NCBI RefSeq assembly: GCF_000247815.1
Contig: NC_021671.1
Coordinates: forward strand, 29,116,952-29,180,951
Source: Ficedula albicollis
Taxonomy: Eukaryota; Chordata; Aves; Passeriformes; Muscicapidae
Length of the DNA stretch: 64,000 nucleotides
Reading direction: 5' to 3'
Positions 29,924-42,900 of this stretch are shown here, piece by piece. The notes below the pieces were generated by a model. The model saw nothing but the letters and a program-made list of their open reading frames with translations, was not told the DNA's origin and searched no databases. Numbering within the stretch: the stretch's first letter is position 1; every line of letters starts with the position of its first letter. A program made the position numbers and the translations under genes.

Positions 29924-30937
29924 GGCAGATTGCTGGTGACAATCTAATAACACATTTGAAGTCATTTAAAATATGAGCTTTTCTTGAAATATTTTTTTTC
30001 TAAAAAAACCCTCTAACAAACCAATTTCTTTGCTGTTCATTTAGAAGAACCCATTGCTATAGTTGTCTTCCAAAGTAGAGGTTGTGGATTCTGTATCAGA
30101 TGCATAAAATCTCTTCAATACAATGATAGACAGTCCTTGTTTTCTACCTTGCACCTGAGTATCATTTTCTCAGGTAAGAAGAGGTATTCAGGGGAAAAAA
30201 AAAGGCACTCTGTTGAGTAAAGGTGAATTTTATTGAAATGATGGTGATGGCCACATGAAAAGGCCATCAAAGACATTATTTCCAAGCAAAATACTTATCT
30301 GTTCAGACTAGCAATTCTGAAATTACTACAACAAATATATTTTTCTCTCTTCATACATTTGGTTTCTCAGCTTGTGAGTGGTGACTGCTATTTGCAAGGC
30401 TTCTAAGGGAGATATTTTCACAGTACCAACAATAGTAGAACCAACAGGTAGTTTAGGAAGTATTGATGCACGAGGTGAAGCCAAGGCAGAAGGCAAATGA
30501 AGCATGTATGTTTAAGTGCCCCCAAAGTCACTTAGTACAAACTAAGGAGAGTTTTTAGGCATTCCTCCACAATTTCATTATATATCATCTCTCACGACAG
30601 CAGAAGGATGGAGGGAGATAGACAAAGAAGGATTTAAATTTAGAAAATAATCTAACCCTGTATTCTCAAAGTTATACTTTGGGGAAGGAGCATCATGAAA
30701 GAAAAAAAGCAACTTTACTCTCTTGTGTATAATTTCTAACATGGTTCCCTTTGGCCATCCTGAACCCCAGATTCAACTGGCCACATCTGTACCAATCTCT
30801 GATCTTCCTGTCTTTCAGTTGGAGCACTTTTTGCTTGCAATGAGTCTCCCTTCTGGGTAAAGGGAAAATTAAAGACACATAACCCATTTCTAAGTCAGCA
30901 TTAGGTAGCTAAAAATTCAGCCACAGTGCACATGCAG

Positions 30938-31075
30938 GTTTGAGAACACTGAATCACTCCCATTTTTGGTTTTTAATTAATATATAATCTGCATAATGAC
31001 AACAGAGTTTGAGAACACTGAATCACTCCCATTTTTGGTTTTTAATTAATATATAATCTGCATAATGACAGCAGA
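30938..31075. repeat. 69-bp tandem duplication
   Basis: Copies 30938-31006 and 31007-31075, containing GAACACTGAATCACTCCCAT, one difference near the end. Confidence 0.92.
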
Positions 31076-31102
31076 ATTATTATTGTTATTATTATTATTA
31101 CT
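31074..31102. repeat. TTA trinucleotide microsatellite
   Basis: ATTATTATTGTTATTATTAT and two further units. Confidence 0.92.
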
Positions 31103-31913
31103 ATGAAGCCCTCCTTATGCTTGGGCTGAAGGCAGCCTGTTAAAAGACAAAAATTGGTCCTAAGCTTATAAACATTTTGGGCAAGGGTGACATTTTCTGT
31201 TAAACATTCTAATAAATGTGGCACTGTAAAGAAACCAAAAAGAACAAGAAAGCAAAGTCAGCAAAGTCAGCACAGTGCTCTTCCAAAAAAGAGCACCACA
31301 GTATATCAAGAAGCAGCAGTATTAGTTAAAACTTTGAACTGCTTTGTGAAAGCAAATCACAGCTACAATGCTGTACATTACAAATGCAAATATATGACAT
31401 ATAAAAAGTTCTCTATGCAAAATAACCTTGTTTCCAGTTCACATTCTTCTATGCCATTTACTCAAGTGTCTGTAAACTTTGATATATTTGCTTAAAGTCA
31501 GTTTATTGCCACATAGGTAAGTTCTGGCAATCTTAGCAACAGAAAACAGTTTAGTAACAGCTATTAAAATATTTTTAATTAATTAAGACCTCAATCTTTC
31601 ATTGTAAAAAAAATATATTAATGCAAGTTGTTCACTACATTCGTAAGTACAGTACTCAAGTTTTACTAAAAACAGTGAGCATGCAACTCAGACTTGAAAG
31701 AAGTCAATAGGCAACCGGTATTTGATAAGCCAGTGATACATGTTACTTGCATACCTTTATTCACAGCTTACAACATAAAATAATTTACAGTTCTGAAATA
31801 TGTGCATTTTAAGAGGAACTTGTCACAGCTCTTTAGCAATAGCACAGAATAAATCAGGTCAGCTGCAAACAGAGTGTGAACTAAGTGAGACAAAGCCATA
31901 TCCTCCTACTCAC

Positions 31914-32083
31914 GTGCTCCCATTGCTAAAATCACAGCAGAAGGATGACTACCACTTATTTTTATACATATTTCAAATCTCTCCTGTTGCTGTGTTTTGG
32001 CATGCTTTTGAGTGACATTAACCAAATCCAGCTGAATAAGGAGCTTGAATCCACCATCTGAGATCTGATCCAAATCATGAATG
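31914..32083 (-). other. Exon-like open segment downstream of GCC2
   Basis: A 170-nt segment bounded on the minus strand by an acceptor-like TTCTCGTCAG and a consensus donor GTGAGT, open throughout in one frame (IHDLDQISDGGFKLLIQLDL and onward). I do not recognise the protein. An open frame of this size is expected by chance in AT-rich DNA, so this is only a candidate. Confidence 0.2.
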
Positions 32084-33087
32084 CTGACGAGAAGGTAAAT
32101 CATTCCAAAGGCAAGTGCAAGAAAGCCTAAACATACCCTTGTGTTTACTACAGATACCTCAAAGACTTGTCCCTCACACTACTGTTGGATCAGAGAATGT
32201 TTTCCCAAGCAGCACAAAACATAAAATGTTCCAGTTAAAATACATATTGGAAGGGAAGAAAATAGAAGTGCCTAAGACAGTGGCAAGGAATTAAAAGGAT
32301 TTAAGAAACTAAAATACCTAAATAAAGCCTTCTGGCTTTGTTGATTGTGTATTGAAATATATACAATAAGCAAAAAATTAAACCAAAAACAAACTTAGTG
32401 AACAGTTTATTCTCAACATGTTACCATTCTGCTGTTCACACGTTCAGATTAATCTCAGGCTGAAATAAGTCAATATTAAAGGGAAAAGCATAATTTCCTC
32501 AGAACCTGAGCTAAGGTAGATAGGAAAGGAAGAATCCTATTTAGTATTTGTATGTGTTCCAGGGAAAGACTCTCTGTAAAACAACACAGAGAACATGAAC
32601 ATATGAGTGAAAAAGACAGAAAGACTGGTTTAAATACAAGCAGGATTCAAACACATGTGTATGCTTTTTGAAACCTTACAAATAAATTAAGATGGTGAAA
32701 GGCATTAGGGACTGTATAGGAGAGAAGACAACTGAAGGTAAAAAGAGGTGCTGCGATAATAGAAGTAGAGATGGTAGAAATTTATTTTTCTTGGAAAAAA
32801 CCTATAACATTCTGTTGAGTAACCTGGAACAGAGATCATCTAATCTGTGCAAAAGATCTGTGCAAACAATGTGCACACACACACAGGTAAGTGAGAGAAT
32901 AAGATCTTCAATCATTAGAACATTTAAAAGATGCATCTATTGACAAAAGCTTAATTCTTCTCTCGCAGAAGTTAATCTTAGGAGTCTGACCTGTGGGCTC
33001 AGATTCTTTCTTTAGTGTCTTCACTATGACTAAGTCAGTATGAGTAGCCTTGTCATCTACAGAGATCATTACATTAATGGAACATAC

Positions 33088-33315
33088 CTTCCTGGTCTTT
33101 TCCACAAACTTCCAACCTCAGATTAAAAAGCCCTTGCTTAAGCCCTTTCTCACAAAGCTTCAGCTCACTTAGAACCTCTGAGTCCTGGAGTGCTGTCCTA
33201 AGGCTTTCACAGATGCCATTAATCTCTACTACAGTACCATGCTCAGATGTGACAAGCACTGTGTTTCATACAATTTCTGCATCCTTTACATTTTGTGAAC
33301 CATTGCCTTCATGCT
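33088..33315 (-). pseudogene. Possible exon relic just downstream of GCC2
   Basis: Minus-strand segment with a good acceptor (TTTTGCTTTTGCAG) and a good donor (GAAG/GTATGT). One frame is open except for a single TGA about 20 codons in, and reads ICESLRTALQDSEVLSELKL and onward. A different frame stays open past the donor to 32908. Not recognised; it may be a decayed exon, part of the GCC2 3' UTR, or chance. Confidence 0.15.
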
Positions 33316-33874
33316 CTGCAAAAGCAAAATAATTTAAGAAAGACTACAACTTTAAAGCAGAAAATGCCCTGTTTCTTAATTATCTTACATTTTGTGATGG
33401 CTATCACAAGCAAGGAAATAATTTTAAATTTCCTAAATGTGCAGAGAATAACACTAACCATACAGATTAGCTAGCTGACAGTGATATGTGAAAGCAACTG
33501 TAAACACTTTCAAATGCTTTAAATCTATACTCTAGTTATTCCAGTTAATATATCAGGTCAAACTTTTAAACTGATATCAAAAGAGCTATCACAGGTTGAC
33601 AAATTCTGTTTCCAAACTATTTGCAATTAGTCACTTCTCACAGTTCTTATTATCAGCTTTAACATTTACAAGAAAAAGTTTGCTGCCAGAGCATAACATA
33701 GGACGATCTTCCAGAGCTACTGCAGGCTTCTTTCTTAGTAGAGCCTAAAAAGCTGAAAATAACACACAAGAATAAAACCCTGTAGTTCAATGTTACAACA
33801 CCAACAGATCGACAGCAAGATTTCTCAGGTTTGCATTTGTGGAATGTTTTTAAAGGTTCAGTGTTTCCACTGTT

Positions 33875-33945
33875 TTATCGAAGTCCTGACCAGCTGTGGA
33901 GGTATGAAGCCCACCCAGAAGGTCGTGAGGTACTCTCTTCTTCAC
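33875..33945 (-). CDS. GCC2: GCC2 exon 23, C-terminal coding end
   Basis: Final coding exon: acceptor TCCTTCAG, then 22 residues ending WASYLHSWSGLR and the stop TAA at 33875-33877. The tail matches mammalian GCC2, except that I recall the human protein ending in one further serine. The 3' UTR continues toward lower coordinates. Confidence 0.95.
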
Positions 33946-36900
33946 CTGAAGGAGGAAGAAAAACATACTTTATATTATGTTAGACACTACATCATTTGCT
34001 TACACGACCTTGCTCCCACTCCTTGCCTTTATCCTTTTTCAAATATTGTCAAGCTTGCTGAGAAAGCAACTCACTCTTGGACTGACATAGATATGGGTTG
34101 TACCAACAAGTCCTCTTTACTTAATATTACTTAAGAATGTCTGAAAAAGGTAATTTATCACCATTCTCCAGAAAAATTCAATCAGTCTTCATTAGAGGGC
34201 CAGAACAACATCAACATCATATAAACTTGACTCACATCTTGTTTTTCCAAATGCATAGCCTATCATGGAATGCAATACTTAAACAATTCCCTTTTTAATG
34301 TGATTTTCTTCAAGTTTTAAGTTCTTATATGTACATGTGTTGCTTCTTGTTTATATTAATTCTAAGATAAAGTATAGGTCAGTTGCTAATGAAGTAGAAG
34401 AATACAGTTACTGTCATTGAGAAATGACAATACCTTAAAAAGCCTTTAAGAGAACAAATGCTCAGAGTATTTGAAGCAGAAACAGAACATTATTGTACAC
34501 AGAAATGATGTGTTAATTTCTTGTAAATGCCTAACTCTTTTTATGTCTTTCCTTAGTTCCTTTATTTCTTCAACAAAGAGCATATTTTAAGATATCTTTA
34601 AATGCAATATATTGAAACTAATATTAGATCTGCAGTACTGCCTTGAGAGGACCTCTTTAGTTATCTGTTTAGAACATCTGCAAAGAAAATAATTCAATTA
34701 TATTAAACCATTATTTTGACAAAAATTTTTTAAACTCCACTCAAAACATGAACACATTGAATTTTTCAACTTACCACTGTCTTCCTAAAATGCAAATGTT
34801 TCAGAAGAAATTCTATTTTATGCCAGTTTTATGGTATTTGTTCTGTTTACTGAAAACTGAATAGTAACTTCCCAACAAAGAAAATGGTTTTAGGACTAGT
34901 TCACTGACATTATGATACTAAGTTTTGTTTTTTTCTCAAGGGTCTATACAACAGACAGCACAGAAATATCCTTTTCCTTTTTGCTTTTCCTCTTTTTTGT
35001 GACAATATTTTGAACACCACCTACCTTGGGCAATTGCAACCAGCTTCCCCTTCTCTTCAGGGCTGAGCTGCAACATGGTGTCTATTACTGGGAGCAGCCG
35101 TTCCTTCTCACTTCCTGATTTCAGAAATATGAACTGCAATAGAACATTCTTCAAGTACTCTAGATTAGCCACAGACTTTTCCCTCTCTTGATTTCTTTCC
35201 AATCTTCTTATTTCATTCTTAAGAAGCTGCAGATGAGGGAAAAAAATATGTAATACTTCTTACTTCATTTAATGAGTAATTGAACAAATGTCTTTTGAAG
35301 AGCTAAAAAATAAATTGCACAGCTTGCTTCAAAAACAATAATGTGTGTTTAGCAACATATTCAGGACAAAAATACGGTGAAAATTAAATATTTGATAATG
35401 TTATAAGTAGTAACTTATTATTGATTTAAAATAACCTTTTCGATAAAATTTGTGAAGGACAGATACAGTATCAGTGAAAAAAAAGTAGTAACAGTTGAAC
35501 ATTTAAATAATTCAGAAACCTGATGATATTAATTTAAAAGCATTTTAGAAAAGAAAGCTGAGTACATGTAGAAATATCTTCAGAAAGCTCACTCATACAT
35601 TAGTTCACATGTCTTCTTTTGACAGCTAAAACAGGTTAGAGAAAGAGAAACTAGACAATGCTTCCCTTGGAATTTACTGCTTTTACCTAAGTGAAAATTG
35701 TATAGACCTTTTACTAAACATTAAACTTCCAAACTCCTGAGGTTATTTTGTAGGAGCTTTTCTTCCACACTCTTCTCTTCCCCCCTGCCATGCCTACCCA
35801 ACTAGAAACTGTGGTAAAAACAGCCCCAAAAAACTGAAGTAGACTCTGGAAGCACTAAGTAGATCTGTGGAATAAAAGCCCCTCCCAATTTAAGTTTTAC
35901 ATCACCAAAATTTTATAGACTGGGATTTTCTGAAAGATATTTGGTCTAAGAAACAGACAATGGAAATTAGAGCTGTTCTCATATCTCTTGTGTGTCTGCT
36001 AACCTTTATTTGTTCCATTAGGATTGCATTGGTTGCTTCTGATTCACGAAGTAATTCATTCAAGTGATCAGCACTTTTAGTTGTTGTGTTTAGTTTCTGA
36101 ATCAGTTCATCCTTGGTGAGATCTGCCTGCCACTGAGACGGTTCTGCAATTAATTGGAAAAAAAAACTAAGAGAAGGAAAAAGCATTTTCATCTACTTCA
36201 CACTAACTTAACATCAGGACCTGATTAATGTAATGTTTCTTATGAACAGAATTCATGCAAAGTCAGAGTGTAGACTTAACATGTATCAATGCTGCTGCTG
36301 CATGCTTATTTTCTGATCTACTTTTGTTTATATATTAGAAGGCAGTTGGCAAAAGAGTTCTACAGTACCTTGATTATTTTCTGATCTACTTTTGTTTATG
36401 TATTAGAAGGCAGTTGGCAAAAGAATTCTACAGTACCTTGAGATACCTGGTTTTAACTTATTCCTTGTTTCCTACCCATAAATGGAGATTTTCAGCAGTT
36501 ATCCATGAAGTGTTCAAAGATACCTGGTTTTAACTTATTCCTTGTTTCCCACCCATAAATGGAGATTTTCAACAGTTATCCATGAAGTGTTCAGTACACT
36601 TTTAAAACAGGATTATATGCCACCATGTATTTTTCTGGGTTTTGGGGACTCCTAAAACATTCTTTTTCATGCTGGATTCCACTTTCCTAGAAAAAACCCT
36701 ATGAATAAAGTACTGTTCTAATAAGCCTCATTAAGATGAACCAAAATTTTATCTTTTCATTAACAGGGTTAAATCAGTGCTTAGTCCCTAGCAGAGATTC
36801 ATGCAGAACACTAAAATTTCTGTAACTATTCACTGACTTGCTCACCCATTCTTTTCCATTTAAAAGCTCAGAAATATGACACCTTTAAATCACTAAAACC

Positions 36901-39900
36901 TGTAGGAATGTCCTACTGTTAGACCTTACACAATAACATAACTCCTGCAAAAGTTCAGGACAGTGTAAACTCAGTGACACCTGTGTCTTGCACCTAAAAG
37001 CATGGAAACACAATGCTCTAAAATATTTCGAAGGAAGGAACTTCTATGACCTATGTAGGCAAGTGCTTCTGAAAGCCACGTTCTACCTACCAGGCTTTGC
37101 TTCTGATGAGCTCAGCAGCTGCTCCAAGGATTGAACATAGGTGCTGGCTGAGGAGACAGACTCTGTGTCTGTTGTCTCCATACCTTCTCCCTCTTCCCTA
37201 GCAATGGTGTGCACATCGAGCACAGGAAGGTCAGTGTTCCGCCGTTCTCTCAAGCTCTTCGTTGCCGGATTTGAAACAGCTGGACCTGAAAGATACTTAC
37301 TGATGTTCATAACAGAATGAAGTTGGGAGGGCAAATTCCTAGGTGTGACTGTCTCATGTTGAGAGTGATACATAAAATAGTCTCAAAATGCAGGGGAAGG
37401 TGAAGCAAAAAGAAAAAGCCAGTTTTGCACGTAATATTTGTAATAATAAAACAAAGCCATTCACCTTCTAAGGGCCATTCCAGTCAGAGTCTGGTTCTAA
37501 ACCCAAACTTGATTGGCAATTTTTATTTCAGTGACTATGAAACCTTCATGCACATCTCCCTGAAGATGTGTTTTAGCTGGTAAGAGTAACAAATACCTTT
37601 AATGCAAAACAGATTTTGCTTTTGTTTCAACCAGTCCTATGGGAGGTGTAAATTCTTTTGTTTTATTACAGTGTGCAAGACTCTTCTACTTCAGTAATAA
37701 CAGAGCAACTTCTTAAACTGTTACTGCTGCTTGGAAAATGTCCAACTACATCCTGATTAGTAACTTTACAGATACAAAAATAGCACTTGAAATTGAAGAC
37801 AGTAAAATATTAAATTGGAAGAAGGGTCAAATAGCAAGTATAATAAATAGCATGTATACAAATAACAAACATTCTTAAAACAGCTTTCAATGCACTTTTC
37901 TTTAGCTTTACACTTCATACTTGAGGCAAATATCCAGTATGCTCCAAAACCTGAGACAACCTGATAAGAACACTGAATATTTATAAAGCATTTTCCCTCC
38001 ATCTATCTGACAATGCATATACTGCAGAATAGGTATCAGTGATGCAGATTCTAGAACAGAACACGTATCTAGTCCAACTGCCTGACCAGTTCAAGGCTGA
38101 TCAAAAGTTAAAACATTACCAAGGGCATTGTCGAAATGGCTCTTAAAACACTGACAGGTTTGGGGCATCAATCACTTAAATGGGAAGCCTGTTGCAGAGT
38201 ATGACCACCCTTGCAGTAAGAAAATGCTTCCTAATGTCCAGTCTGAACCTTCCCATGGCAGCTCTGAACCAATCCCATGTCCTATAACTGAATACCAGGG
38301 AAAATAGCTCAGAACTTCCTTCCTCACCTCTCCCCACTCAGGAATCTGTAAGACAGCAATGAGGTTGCCCTCAGGCTGCTTTCCTCCAAACTAGACTGAC
38401 CCAGAGTCCTCAGCTGCTTCTCACAGGACAGTCCTTCCAGCCCTTCCACCACCTCTGTTGCCCTCCTCTGGATGTATTCAAGGATGTTATTAAGATTCTG
38501 AAGTGACAGTAAATGCAGATGTGTTCCTGACTTGGTATCTGTGGACTGGTACAGCATGTTAAGATTCTGAAGTGACAGTAAATGCAGATGCCTTCCTGAC
38601 TTGGTATCTGTGGACTAATACAGCATACTGAAGATTTTCCATAAAAAGTTGCTGGTGATTTTACAGAATCAAATGCTGTAAACAAGTTTTACCTTCAGAC
38701 TGAGGTACACAGATCTGTAACTAACCCATGAAAACCTGGTATTCTGCCTGGAAGTTACCTCTAGTGCTTGGCTCACTCTTGAGCTGGAAGAGCTGAGCTT
38801 CTACTCTGGAGAGCTGCTGCTGAAGTGTCTCTACTGTCTTCCTGTGCTCTTCTTGCAGGTTCCTGACCTGATCTCTGAAATTGTTCCTGAGAGCTTCATT
38901 CTGGGCTGTCAGCTGACTCAACGCCTGGGTGTGCTCTGTTTTGATGACCATGTTCTCCGACTGTATTGTGCAGAGTCTGAAAACAGTACACACACAAACA
39001 GAAAGACACAAGCAGGAAATCACTGCAAGTTTTACATTTCAAAATTGTTACAGTTTGAGGCAATTTTCAATTTTCATGTGTATGATTATCCTAGAATGAC
39101 CATGCGTGCAACTTTTTTCATTTAAAGTCCTCTTTTCACAGGGAAAATCTGAGACTGAAAAAGTTACACATTATTTATTATGTGAATGCACTGTGCTATA
39201 TAAACTTTTCACAGGGAAAATCTGAGACTGAAAAAGTTATACATTATTTGTTATGTGAATGCACTGTGCTATAAAAACTCTTGACTTCTATTTCAGAACA
39301 AAAAATTTCAGACATCTTTGGATAAATAAATAAAGTCACAAGCAATTAAAAAAATGCATTTATGGAAAAACTTAAGTCCAGGACTTACCCTTAAGCATAC
39401 AAACTTAAACAGAGCCAGAATAGAAAAAAAATAGTGTTTAGGTATAAAGGGAATCTACTGTGAATTTGGTTGTTTCCAGAAAAATGCAGAGCATAATTTG
39501 ATTGACTACAGTGTATCATTACAAAGCTATCAGGAACAGGTAAAACTGTACAAAGACAGTGACAAGAAGTCAACAGTTCCTAACATCAATCTGTAATTAC
39601 TAAGTAATACATCGAGTGAAGTTCTTAGTGCCCTAAATGGAGAAGACAATGATAAGACTCTTTCTGAGGAGCTCAAGTATTAGGTACTTATGTGATTTTA
39701 CAAGAAGTGATACAGATTAAACTGATTCCTTTCATTTTGAAAGAAATAGCAAATTAACCCTGTGGCAAGCAGTTAAGTTAAGTTAAGTTAACTTTAAGTT
39801 AACTTAAAATACAGTACTTTCTGTAAGAAAGGCACTTGGTGGACAAGAACTGGGTATTTTGTCAGTGAACTTATTTGCTTTGCATATAACTATCTTACTT

Positions 39901-42900
39901 TTTTCATTAGGAAACAACCATAAAATTTAGTAGAGCAGTACAACACAAATGTGGTGCTGGGCATTAGACTTAAAAATAGTCAATGTGCTTCAAAAAAAGT
40001 TAATTTTTAGATCTGATAGTTAAGAGATAGAAAGCTTGCAGAAACCTCAAATTCCCCAATCAGCTACTATTTCACTGTCATTGTGGAAACTTCTGATAGC
40101 TTGTTAAAAATAGCAAACAATCCTTTTGAAAATTCCTTTAACTTTCTCAACAACATGCTCTTTGTGAAGTAGTTATAGGTTTCTACATGCTAAGATCTTA
40201 AAACTCAAACAAAATAAAATATCCATATCTATTCACCAGCAGACCATACTTTTCACGGAGTTCTGCTTCTTTTGCAACAGTCTCTTGCAGCATCTTATTG
40301 TGTCTTTCCAGCAAGGTGTCGTGTTCAGACTGCAATGCCTGGAGTTCAGTTGCATGCATCTGTGAATTATACTGAGCATCTTGCAGCTTAACTTTAAGTT
40401 GATCTATCACCATTTCTAACTGTTCCCTGCATGTGGAAGGAAAAGGAATATACAATATGCATTTAAAATAATTACATTATTTCCATAATTACATTATTTC
40501 CATTACATAGAACCTATATAATATCTGCAACATTTGGATAGTTGATCCAATTTGCATATTTATTAATAAATCAACTAAGCACTAAGACCAAAATAATCTT
40601 AGAATGTGGCTACAGCAGAAACAATCAGATCCTGTTTCAACACAGATACTAATAGATTTGGCACATCCCATCTGAACTGCTGGGAATGCAACTATTGGGG
40701 TAGGAAGCATGACTGATAGCAATTTTACCTCAAGGAGGGACAAGACAGAAGGAAAATAATATATGGGTGGGGGGAAAAAATTCTTCTTAAAAATGGTGAG
40801 GCTTTTCTTGTTTGTTTAGTAAATGCACATCAGTTCAATAAAACCAAATACACAGGACAAATGGCTGGAGTAGATTTTGAGCAAATTACTAGAAAGCAAC
40901 ATCAACTCCATAACAGATAAACTCAGCTGGTCAGAAACAATTCAAAATCAGAAATGCCAGGAAGAAAAAAAAAATCTTAAGTCACACACATTCTTTTTTC
41001 ACCGATTTCTGTGTTTATATATGAAGACACCTCCATTATCTCATGAACTGTGTATCTCACTAATCCTTACAGTTGATACTTGTAAATAATTTATTTGGGA
41101 ACCGTTTGTCATCTATTTATTGCTTATCCAATTTGTTTCCAAGACGGTTCTCTCTCACAAAAAAAAGTAACAATAACAGAACTTCTTAAAATTCTGCAAG
41201 AAGGAGAGACAAAGAAATGCAACTCTCACAGTTCAGTTGCTTCAAAAGCAAGAATGTTTCAGAAGCCCAAACCAGCCCTAAACCCAAGTCCTCTAACAAG
41301 GCACAAGTCGCCCTCTGGTGGATTTTTGGCTGCAGTTGCCGGTACCGACCAAAGATCTGTGTCAGGTAAGAATCTGGATTTTTGGCTGCAGTTGCCGGTA
41401 CCGACCGAAGATCTGTGTCAGGAAAGAATACTGACATTCCACACGTAAACGCTCAGTCTATACCAAGGGCAGCTGTCAATGACTAATAAAAATAACTTGC
41501 AGAAATTGACTGACTTTTGCAGTGAGTCGAGACATCTTCTGAAGCTAATCTAAACTCACCTGGCTTATGACAGTACTTAAAAGCATTTTCAGAGAACTTT
41601 TGGTAGTGTAACTCTTTTCTTCCAAGTCTTTCCTCACATGATACAACATACAGGATAAAATATCATAAATCCATCATAAATCTGCTGGAAGTGATGACTG
41701 AATTGGCATGCAGAGCTTTACCTACACTAAACTACTCATTCCTGAAAAAATTCAAAGTGATCTCAGCTGAACTGAACCAATTTGCTCTTTTCTTCTTAGT
41801 TGCAAATGGCACTTGGGTACTTCATGGCAGAGAAAACAACATGTCAAATCTACACAGAATGTGCTGGCTAATTACTGCTCGTGAGAGCCATAAAAAACTT
41901 CCTAAGACCTTAATTCTCCTTCTGACTGTAAAAATTCATAATCTACACAAAAATAGTGGTTAAAAAGACAAATCCAGCTATTAGAAACTGATATAGCACC
42001 ACGACAGTAGAAACTGATAATGTTTCTTCTGTTCAGCTAGGCAGTGTCACTGGCAGATTACAGATCAAGTAAAAATGTTAGTTTTACCTTTCTTGTTTGG
42101 CTCCTTCAGATTCTGTCCGAGCAGCAGATTTATTCTTTTGCTGTTTCAGAACATTATGAACACGGACTTTGTAGCTCTCAAATTCAGATGTAACAGCTGC
42201 TTGTTCAGCCTACCACACAGAAAACAATTCTATAAGTTATACTATTGACTACTGCTCCCTTATTTCTCTATAATTAAATTCATCTTACACTGAAAAAAAT
42301 TAAAACCACCTGCTGCATTTTCTTCTTTAAAACAGCTAATTAAAACAGTGACCACCATAACAGATAATGTTTCTTTAGATTTTAATGGAGTATCATACAA
42401 TGCAAGTTATATTCCTTTTCCTCATCTTTTCTTTAAAGACTTTTCTTTTCCGTGAGTGTATACTTAGTGTTCATCTTAAATAAACCCTGGCTGCCCACTA
42501 CCAGAAGGTTTTCCCTACTGGAAATAGAAGTATGCAAGTCCAGATGTTTCACCCCACGTGATATATGTCAACCAGGACAGTCTGGCTTGTCCTTTATACC
42601 ATCATCCAACTACTTGGGTAATTCGCAATTCTTGACAGACAAAAAGAGAAGAGTGAAAAATCTGCAAAATATTTTTGTAGAAGCAGAGTACAAGTAATCT
42701 CCCTTCTTAAGCCTGTAAGATTACTTCTTTCACTGGAATACCTGGGCTGCTCTGCACTCTTCTTGCAGGGTTGCAATTTTTTGCTGGCAAGCACTCATCG
42801 TACGCTGGTGCTGCTCCGAAGATGTTCGTAGTTGTTCCTGAACTTTATGCTTTTCTGATGTCAGTACAGCCACTTGAATCTGGAAAAGAGCAGTTGAAAA

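Larger units (their letters stand above)
24210..31750. other. Intergenic DNA between the LIMS1-type island and GCC2
   Basis: Apart from three CR1 fragments, two tandem duplications and microsatellites (listed separately), I see no gene. A T-rich stretch at 24223-24262 follows the island. Confidence 0.55.
31756..33874 (-). other. GCC2: GCC2 3' UTR and downstream flank, extent uncertain
   Basis: Sequence following the GCC2 stop codon on the minus strand. AATAAA hexamers lie at 32781-32786, 32406-32411 and 31756-31761. I cannot tell which is used, so the lower bound is only the last of these candidates. Confidence 0.25.

Noticed and set aside
32884..32896. Plus-strand CACACACAG/GTAAGTGAG donor-like site
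   Set aside because: Created by the end of a CA repeat; there is no open frame or acceptor on the plus strand to support an exon.
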